In this document: positions 57,612 through 64,000 of the stretch, piece by piece | How the letters are laid out: every line of letters starts with the position of its first letter | Numbering within the stretch: the stretch's first letter is position 1 | From: Alphaproteobacteria bacterium | GTDB lineage: Bacteria; Pseudomonadota; Alphaproteobacteria; Sphingomonadales; Kordiimonadaceae | Direction of reading: 5' to 3' | NCBI GenBank assembly: GCA_021774735.1 | Contig: JAJFIS010000019.1 | Location: forward strand, 1-64,000 | DNA length: 64,000 nt | Notes under the pieces: generated by a model | What the model saw: only the letters and a program-made list of their open reading frames with translations | Database searches by the model: none | What the model was told of the DNA's origin: nothing | Made by a program: the position numbers and the translations under genes

Positions 57612-60452
57612 TCATTCACCCGCTTGCAAAATATGCGTAACTGATTCTGCGCGGCCATCGCGTTCCTCTTGCCAACTGGTTTGGGCATTCGAGAGCCTAA
57701 CCTCAACCGCTGTTACCTTATATTCGGGGCAATTGGTTGCCCAGTCGGAATTCTCCGTGGTGACAACATTGGCCCCTGTGGTTGGGTGATGAAAAGTGGT
57801 ATAGACCACCCCTTGGGGCATGCGATCACTAACCACGGCCCTGAGCACCGTGTCACCCTTACGGCTGGCGAGCGAAATAAGGTCACCGTCGCGCACGCCG
57901 CGCAGTTCAGCGTCATGGGGGTGAATCTCCAGCAGGTCTTCCCCGTGCCAGATATTATTTTCCGTCCGCCGGGTCTGTGCCCCTACATTATATTGGCTAA
58001 GGATGCGACCTGTGGTCAAAATAAGCGGATATTTACGGGTCGAGCGCTCGTCCGTTGGCACGAAGCGAGTGAGCATAAATTGGCCCTTACCACGCACAAA
58101 ACCATCCACATGCATGGTGCGGGTGCCATTCGGGTTTTTCTCATTACACGGCCATTGCAGACTGCCCTCATCGTCTAACCGCTTGAAAGAAACGCCCGTG
58201 AAACTTGGTGTAAGCCGGGCGATTTCATCCATTATATCAGCAGCACTGTCCCACGCCATAGGGTAGCCCATCGCGTTTGAAAATGCACAAAGCGTTTGCC
58301 ATTCATCCATACCCTGCATCGGTGCGCGCACGGGCCGCACCCGGTTTATCCGCCGCTCCGCATTGGTGAAGGTGCCGTCTTTTTCCAAAAAGGACGTGCC
58401 GGGCAGAAACACATGGGCGAACTGGGCGGTTTCATTAAGAAATAGATCTTGGACGATGATACAGTCCATCGCCGAAAGTGCGGCTGATACATGTTGGATA
58501 TCCGGGTCCGATTGGGCGATATCTTCGCCCTGCACAAACAGTCCCTTAAAAGTGCCGTCCACTGCGGCGTCAAACATATTGGGGATACGCAAGCCCGGGG
58601 TCGGCATAATGCTTGTGCCCCAGTCACCTTCAAACAGCTCCCGCACACTGTCGATACTTACATGGCGATAACCGGGCAGTTCATGAGGAAAGCTGCCCAT
58701 ATCGCAGGAGCCTTGTACGTTATTTTGGCCCCTGAGCGGGTTGATACCCACCCCTTCGCGGCCAACATTGCCGGTGAGCATGGCGAGGTTCGCCATCGCC
58801 ATAACAGCCGATGACCCTTGGCTGTGCTCGGTAACACCTAAGCCATAATAAATGGCGCCGTTGCCCGCACCCGCATATAGCCGCGCCGCCGCTCGCAGCG
58901 TTTCCGCTGGCACGCCGCAAGTTTCCGCCAAAGCCTCTGGCGCATTTTCCGGCGTTTGAATAAAGTCTCGCCAACGCTTGTAGGCCGCATCGTCACAGCG
59001 CTCTGCGATATAATCAACCGATTCCAGCCCTTCGGTGATGATGGTGTAGGCCAGCGCATTCAGCACCGCAACATTGGTACCTGGGCGCATTTGCAGGTGG
59101 TGGCTAGCGCTTATATGGGCGCTTTTCACCAAATCAATCCGGCGCGGGTCGATGACAATTAACGCGGCTCCCGCCCGTAAACGCTTTTTCATCCGGGAAG
59201 CAAAAACAGGGTGGGCATCGGTGGGATTAGCGCCGATAACCATGATGACATCAGCTTCTTCCACCGATTTAAAGTCTTGTGTGCCAGCGCTGGTACCAAA
59301 GGTTTGGCCGAGACCATAACCAGTTGGTGAATGACAGACCCGAGCACAGGTATCGACATTATTATTGCCGAATGCCGCTCGTACCATTTTTTGAACCGCG
59401 TAAACTTCCTCATTGGTGCAACGCGATGAAGTGATGCCGCCAATGGATGTTTTGCCATGCTTAGCTTGAATGGCCTTAAAGCGTTCAGCAGCGTAATTGA
59501 TGGCTTCATCCCAACTGACCTCTTGCCATGGATCTGACGTTTTTTCGCGGATCATCGGCTTCATAATGCGATCCGCATGGGTGGCATAGCCCCAGGCAAA
59601 GCGGCCTTTGACGCAGCTATGGCCTTCGTTCGCACCGCCAGCTTTGGATGGCACCATGCGGATAAGTTTTTCGCCTTGCAGCTCCGCGCGGAACGAACAA
59701 CCCACACCGCAATAAGCACAAGTTGTCTCAACCAACTTTGTCGGTTGACCTTCGGTTATAATAGATTTTTCGCTCAACGTTGCCGTCGGGCAGGCTTGAA
59801 CGCAAGCACCGCAGGAAACACAGTCCGACGACAGAAAATCATTATCCGCTGTGCCGGCTGATACTTTCGAATTAAAACCTTTACCGTCAATAGTTAGCGC
59901 GTAGGTGCCTTGAACTTCTTCGCAAGCCCGCACGCAGCGAGAGCAAACAATACATTTGGCCGGATCAAAGGTAAAATAAGGATTGCTGGTGTCTTTTTCA
60001 GCATCCAGATGGTTTTCACCCTTATAGCCATAGCGCACATCCCGCAGGCCGACCTCGCCCGCCGTGTCTTGCAGTTCGCAATTGCCATTGGCGGCACAGG
60101 TTAAACAGTCCAACGGATGGTCGGAGATATAAAGTTCCATAATGCCCCGACGCAAGGTCGCAAGACGATCGCTTTGGGTATTGACCACCATGCCATCCGT
60201 CACCGGCGTTGTGCAGGATGATGGTGTGCCGCGCATGCCATCAATTTCCACCAAACACATGCGACATGAACCAAAGGGCTCAATGCTATCGGTTGCACAT
60301 AATTTGGGAATACTGGTGCCACAAACATTGGCCGCCCGCATAACAGTGGTGCCCTCTGGCACACTTACTTGCTTGCCGTCGATGGTCAGTGTGACCTGAT
60401 CACCGCCTTCAATTTTAGGCGTACCAAGGTCTATTTCAGGGGTATATTTCAT
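57612..60452 (-). CDS. fdsA: Formate dehydrogenase alpha subunit, molybdenum NAD-dependent
   Basis: A 946-residue catalytic subunit. The N terminus binds [2Fe-2S] (Cys52, 63, 66, 80). A His/Cys [4Fe-4S] site follows (His112, Cys116, 119, 125), then two ferredoxin-type clusters (Cys167-177 and 211-221) and a proximal cluster (Cys245, 248, 252, 280). The bis-MGD domain has the catalytic cysteine in 'RVCHSPTGYG' (Cys373), a cysteine not selenocysteine enzyme, and the C-terminal molybdopterin domain begins around 'PLILTTGRILSQYN'. It oxidises formate to CO2 and passes electrons to FdsB for NAD reduction. It overlaps fdsB by four bases. Confidence 0.95.
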   Translation of the reverse strand: MKYTPEIDLGTPKIEGGDQVTLTIDGKQVSVPEGTTVMRAANVCGTSIPKLCATDSIEPFGSCRMCLVEIDGMRGTPSSCTTPVTDGMVVNTQSDRLATLRRGIMELYISDHPLDCLTCAANGNCELQDTAGEVGLRDVRYGYKGENHLDAEKDTSNPYFTFDPAKCIVCSRCVRACEEVQGTYALTIDGKGFNSKVSAGTADNDFLSSDCVSCGACVQACPTATLSEKSIITEGQPTKLVETTCAYCGVGCSFRAELQGEKLIRMVPSKAGGANEGHSCVKGRFAWGYATHADRIMKPMIREKTSDPWQEVSWDEAINYAAERFKAIQAKHGKTSIGGITSSRCTNEEVYAVQKMVRAAFGNNNVDTCARVCHSPTGYGLGQTFGTSAGTQDFKSVEEADVIMVIGANPTDAHPVFASRMKKRLRAGAALIVIDPRRIDLVKSAHISASHHLQMRPGTNVAVLNALAYTIITEGLESVDYIAERCDDAAYKRWRDFIQTPENAPEALAETCGVPAETLRAAARLYAGAGNGAIYYGLGVTEHSQGSSAVMAMANLAMLTGNVGREGVGINPLRGQNNVQGSCDMGSFPHELPGYRHVSIDSVRELFEGDWGTSIMPTPGLRIPNMFDAAVDGTFKGLFVQGEDIAQSDPDIQHVSAALSAMDCIIVQDLFLNETAQFAHVFLPGTSFLEKDGTFTNAERRINRVRPVRAPMQGMDEWQTLCAFSNAMGYPMAWDSAADIMDEIARLTPSFTGVSFKRLDDEGSLQWPCNEKNPNGTRTMHVDGFVRGKGQFMLTRFVPTDERSTRKYPLILTTGRILSQYNVGAQTRRTENNIWHGEDLLEIHPHDAELRGVRDGDLISLASRKGDTVLRAVVSDRMPQGVVYTTFHHPTTGANVVTTENSDWATNCPEYKVTAVEVRLSNAQTSWQEERDGRAESVTHILQAGE

Positions 60453-62014
60453 TTATCAAACTCCTGCCCACGGTCGCTGCGGGTAAAATCTTCAGCAAAA
60501 TGAGTGATGGCGCTTTTTACTGGCATGGGGGTAAGGCCTCCCATAGCGCAAAGCGACCCAGCCTCCATTATATCACATAAATCGGTAAGAAGCGCCATAT
60601 TGTCTGACGGACACTCCCCGGCGATTATTTTCTCAATCGTTTCACGTCCACGCACGGAACCAATGCGGCAAGGGGTACATTTCCCGCAAGATTCAACCGC
60701 ACAAAATTCCATCGCAAAAGCTGCTTGCTGCGCCATATCCACGCTGTCATCAAAGACCACAATGCCGCCATGACCGAGCATGGCACCAATTTCCCCTAAC
60801 GCTTCATAGTCCATCGGCGTGTCCAATGCGCTGGCCGAAACATAAGCCCCAAGCGGCCCGCCGAGCTGAATAGCCCGCACTGGACGCCCTGATTTTGTAT
60901 CGCCGCCATAGCCTTCAATAAGCTCACGAAGCGTGACGCCGTAAGCTAACTCCACAAGACCACCATGCTTGATATTGCCCGCTAGTTGAAAAGGCTGGGT
61001 TCCCCGGGCGCGGCCTTGGCCAAATGCATAATAAGCTTCTGGCCCGTCCGCCATAATACTTGGCACCGCCGCCAGCGTCAGCACATTGTTGACCAAAGTT
61101 GGCATGCCGAACAAGCCCGATAGCGCTGGAATAGGCGGCTTGGAGCGCACCATGCCGCGCTTGCCTTCCAGGCTGTCTAACATCGAGGTTTCCTCGCCGC
61201 AGATATAAGCCCCGGCACCGCGCCTAATTTTAATATTGAAACTAAAGTCAGTGCCCAGAATATTGCTGCCCAACAGGCCTGCATCCTGTAGCACTTCCAC
61301 CGCACCCTTGATTTTGTCTATCGCCGCTGGATATTCACTTCGGATATAGATATAGCCGACTTCAGCGCCCACCGCATAACCCGCGATCATCATGCCCTCA
61401 AGTAATTGGAACGGATCGCCCTCCATCAGCATACGGTCAGCGAAAGTGCCGCTATCGCCTTCGTCAGCGTTGCAGCAGATATATTTATGTTTGGCCTCGG
61501 CCTGCATCACGGTTTGCCATTTTATGCCTGCCGGAAAACCAGCCCCACCACGACCGCGCAGGCCGGACGCCAAAATATCCGCGACCACATCCGCTTGTGG
61601 GCGTTTCAACGCGGCCTCAAAACCCTTAAAGCCGTCTGTTGCTTTATAGGCTGCCAAATCAAGCGGAGCAGCAATGCCGCAGCGGGCAAAAGTAACCCGG
61701 TCTTGCTTGGCCAAATAAGGAATGTCAGCCACCAAGCCAAGCGCCAAAGAATGGTCCCCTCCAGAGGTAAAATCAGCTTTGAAAAGCCTGTCCACATCTG
61801 AAATGGTCACCGGGCCGTAAGCTACACGACCCGCGCCTGTTTCAACTTCGATCATGGGCTCTAACCAAAACATCCCACGAGATCCCGTACGGATAAGGTC
61901 AATAGCTACATTTTGAGCTGAAGCCATTTCCGCAACCCGCTGCGCTACATCATCAGCGCCAACCGATATGGCCGACGAATCATCAGGGATATAAATTTTC
62001 ACTTTATCAACCAT
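60449..62014 (-). CDS. fdsB: Formate dehydrogenase beta subunit (NADH-binding, NuoF-like)
   Basis: A 521-residue diaphorase subunit. After an N-terminal thioredoxin-like region (to about 100) comes the FMN/NAD domain ('GLRGRGGAGFPAGIKWQ', 'NADEGDSGTFADRMLMEGDP'), then 'YICGEETSMLDSLEGKRG' and an SLBB stretch. The C-terminal [4Fe-4S] site is 'CGKCTPCRIGS' followed by 'GSLCAMGG'. It accepts electrons from FdsA/FdsG and reduces NAD. It begins two bases after the fdsG stop and overlaps fdsA (ATGA). Confidence 0.94.
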   Translation of the reverse strand: MVDKVKIYIPDDSSAISVGADDVAQRVAEMASAQNVAIDLIRTGSRGMFWLEPMIEVETGAGRVAYGPVTISDVDRLFKADFTSGGDHSLALGLVADIPYLAKQDRVTFARCGIAAPLDLAAYKATDGFKGFEAALKRPQADVVADILASGLRGRGGAGFPAGIKWQTVMQAEAKHKYICCNADEGDSGTFADRMLMEGDPFQLLEGMMIAGYAVGAEVGYIYIRSEYPAAIDKIKGAVEVLQDAGLLGSNILGTDFSFNIKIRRGAGAYICGEETSMLDSLEGKRGMVRSKPPIPALSGLFGMPTLVNNVLTLAAVPSIMADGPEAYYAFGQGRARGTQPFQLAGNIKHGGLVELAYGVTLRELIEGYGGDTKSGRPVRAIQLGGPLGAYVSASALDTPMDYEALGEIGAMLGHGGIVVFDDSVDMAQQAAFAMEFCAVESCGKCTPCRIGSVRGRETIEKIIAGECPSDNMALLTDLCDIMEAGSLCAMGGLTPMPVKSAITHFAEDFTRSDRGQEFDK

Positions 62015-62016
62015 GG

Positions 62017-62472
62017 TCAGCCCTTCCGCACTTGGGCTAGCAGGCCATCAACGGTGGCCCGGCCTTGGGGTTTACCGTCCAGCATAACAGCCGGACCAAG
62101 CGCACAGTTGCCGAGACAGTAAACAGCCTCGATTGCCACATGGTTGTCGGCAGTGGCCTCCCCCATTTTTACACCAAGAGCCGTGCTTAAATTTTTCTCT
62201 AAGCCCCTAGAACCCTGCGCTTGGCATGCCTCTGCCCGGCATATTTTAATAGTATGCTTGGCTGGTGGCGTAGTTTTAAAGTCAGGATAAAAACTGATCA
62301 CGCCCTGCACCTCAGCCGCAGATAAGTTAAGCGCATCCGCAATAATATGAATGTCGTCTGGCGCAACAAAACCATTTTCATGCTGCACATCATGCAAAAT
62401 TTCGAGCAAATTAGCCGCATTGTTGCCGTGGCTTGTGCATAAATCCATCAGAGCTTTTTCACCGTCTGACAT
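62017..62472 (-). CDS. fdsG: Formate dehydrogenase gamma subunit (NuoE-like)
   Basis: A 151-residue thioredoxin-fold [2Fe-2S] subunit with ligands Cys78, Cys83 ('CRAEAC'), Cys119 and Cys123 ('CLGNC'). I start at the ATG at 62472, with GGGGA nine bases upstream and four bases after the fghA stop. A longer frame from an ATG at 62511 adds 13 residues that overlap fghA and do not resemble FdsG. It is the first fds gene and follows the formaldehyde-oxidation genes directly, so formaldehyde-to-CO2 is encoded as one run. Confidence 0.9.
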   Translation of the reverse strand: MSDGEKALMDLCTSHGNNAANLLEILHDVQHENGFVAPDDIHIIADALNLSAAEVQGVISFYPDFKTTPPAKHTIKICRAEACQAQGSRGLEKNLSTALGVKMGEATADNHVAIEAVYCLGNCALGPAVMLDGKPQGRATVDGLLAQVRKG

Positions 62473-62476
62473 AAGC

Positions 62477-63351
62477 TTAATTCCCCGTCTCATCGTGTAA
62501 ATATTTAGCATGGTGCCTCAAGTGATCTTCGATGAAGCTGCTGATAAAAAAGTAACTATGATCATAGCCCGCGTGTCGCCGCAAGTTTAAAGTTTGACCC
62601 GAATTATGGCATGCTGCCACAAACAGTTCAGGCTTGAGCTGGTCTTTGAGAAAAGGGTCATCCAGTCCTTGGTCGATAAGAATTTCAGCCTTGTGGGTCG
62701 CACCAGAATTTACCAATGCACAGGCGTCATACGCCGCCCATTTTGAGCTGTCTTCACCCAAATAGGCCTTGAGCGCCTTCTGCCCCCACGGGCATTGCAT
62801 TGGTGCAACGATGGGCGCAAAAGCGGAAATACTTTTATAGACATCCGGGTTTTTAAGGCCAATAGTCAAAGCCCCGTGACCCCCCATACTGTGGCCCATA
62901 ATGCTTTGGCGGAACATATCCACCGGCAAACCAGAGGCCACCAATTCAGCCGGTAATTCGTTGACAATATAATCATACATAGCAAAATTATTCGCCCACG
63001 GCGCCTCCACGGCATTGACGTAAAAGCCAGCCCCTTGACCAAGGTCATAGGATTCATCGTCCGCAACACTATCAGCCATTTCACCCCTGCCCCGCGGGCT
63101 TGTGTCCGGACAGACCACCATGATGCCAAGCTCGGCTGCTACGCGCTGAAAGCCAGCTTTAACCGTGGCATTTTCTTCTGTGCAGGTTAACCCTGACAGA
63201 TACCAAATGACAGGGACAAGGTTGTCACTATCAGCCTGTGGCGGTGTAAAAACCGAATATTGCATATCGCAGCCAAGCACGGCAGATGCATGGCCGTAGG
63301 TTGCCATGCGGCCACCAAAGCAAGTTGTTTCGCTGATCGGCGCCCTAGTCA

Positions 63352-63352
<1 letters not shown>
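62477..63352 (-). CDS. fghA: S-formylglutathione hydrolase
   Basis: A 291-residue alpha/beta hydrolase of the esterase D type. The nucleophile is Ser155 in 'GHSMGGHG'. 'PVIWYLSGLTCTEENATVKAG' is the oxyanion-hole region and 'GYDHSYFFISSFIEDHLRHH' carries the catalytic histidine. The enzyme hydrolyses S-formylglutathione to formate and glutathione. Its ATG shares one base with the stop of the formaldehyde dehydrogenase gene (TAATG), and fdsG follows directly, linking formate production to formate oxidation. Confidence 0.94.

Positions 63353-64000
<648 letters not shown>

Overview
The window reads as a chromosomal segment of a marine-type alphaproteobacterium of moderate G+C content. DUF2794 and SlyX proteins, a heterotetrameric sarcosine oxidase, an FdsGBA-type formate dehydrogenase and an alphaproteobacterial-style intergenic repeat all fit this. 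SAR116-like or related osmolyte-degrading lineages are plausible, but no rRNA or other phylogenetic marker is present, so the placement is inference. No tRNA, rRNA, CRISPR array, phage or intact insertion sequence was seen. Coding density is high and many genes overlap by 1-8 bases, so the layout is a series of tight operons.

Layout. 1-6988: small housekeeping genes (DUF2794, slyX), a nitronate monooxygenase, an exported M20 peptidase, an exported protein of unknown function and a large DUF2339 membrane protein. 7168-14378: a reductive-pyrimidine/beta-alanine catabolic operon (omega-transaminase, malonate/methylmalonate-semialdehyde dehydrogenase, ureidopropionase-type hydrolase, dihydropyrimidinase, NCS1 transporter) preceded by a RutR-like operator. 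14397-19724: a divergent aryl-CoA operon (2-aminobenzoyl-CoA monooxygenase/reductase, Rid protein, acyl-CoA dehydrogenase, crotonase-fold protein, MarR) with a perfect palindrome upstream of marR. 19886-26772: an RraA/HMG-aldolase protein, then soxBDAG sarcosine oxidase with a divergent GlxA/AraC regulator. 26807-32551: a CsaA-like protein, a hairpin-rich gap, a TonB-dependent receptor and a TPR-sulfotransferase.

32565-44528 is the most striking part: a ten-gene minus-strand operon in the order fhs, corrinoid protein, DUF1638, metV-like, metF-like, methyl-THF:corrinoid methyltransferase, GFA protein, RACo-type corrinoid activase, MttB-family methyltransferase and dimethylglycine-dehydrogenase-like flavoprotein. 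It is followed by a second GlxA/AraC regulator, an MFS protein, a BCCT (betaine-type) transporter and uppP. 50273-56269 is gltDB (glutamate synthase). 56275-56758 holds repeats around a HEPN-like gene remnant. 56759-64000 holds a SAM methyltransferase, fdsDABG formate dehydrogenase, S-formylglutathione hydrolase and a truncated glutathione-dependent formaldehyde dehydrogenase.

How the parts may work together (inference). A quaternary amine such as glycine betaine enters through BCCT. One methyl group leaves through the MttB/corrinoid/MeTr chain as methyl-THF, the next through the dimethylglycine-dehydrogenase-like enzyme, and the last through sarcosine oxidase, giving glycine. MetF/MetV would oxidise methyl-THF to methylene-THF, Fhs would release formate, and formaldehyde would go through the glutathione route to formate. 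FdsGBAD then oxidises formate to CO2 with NADH. FolD-type dehydrogenase/cyclohydrolase, FdhD/FdsC, a dihydropyrimidine dehydrogenase and a 2-aminobenzoate-CoA ligase are not in the window and would have to be encoded elsewhere.
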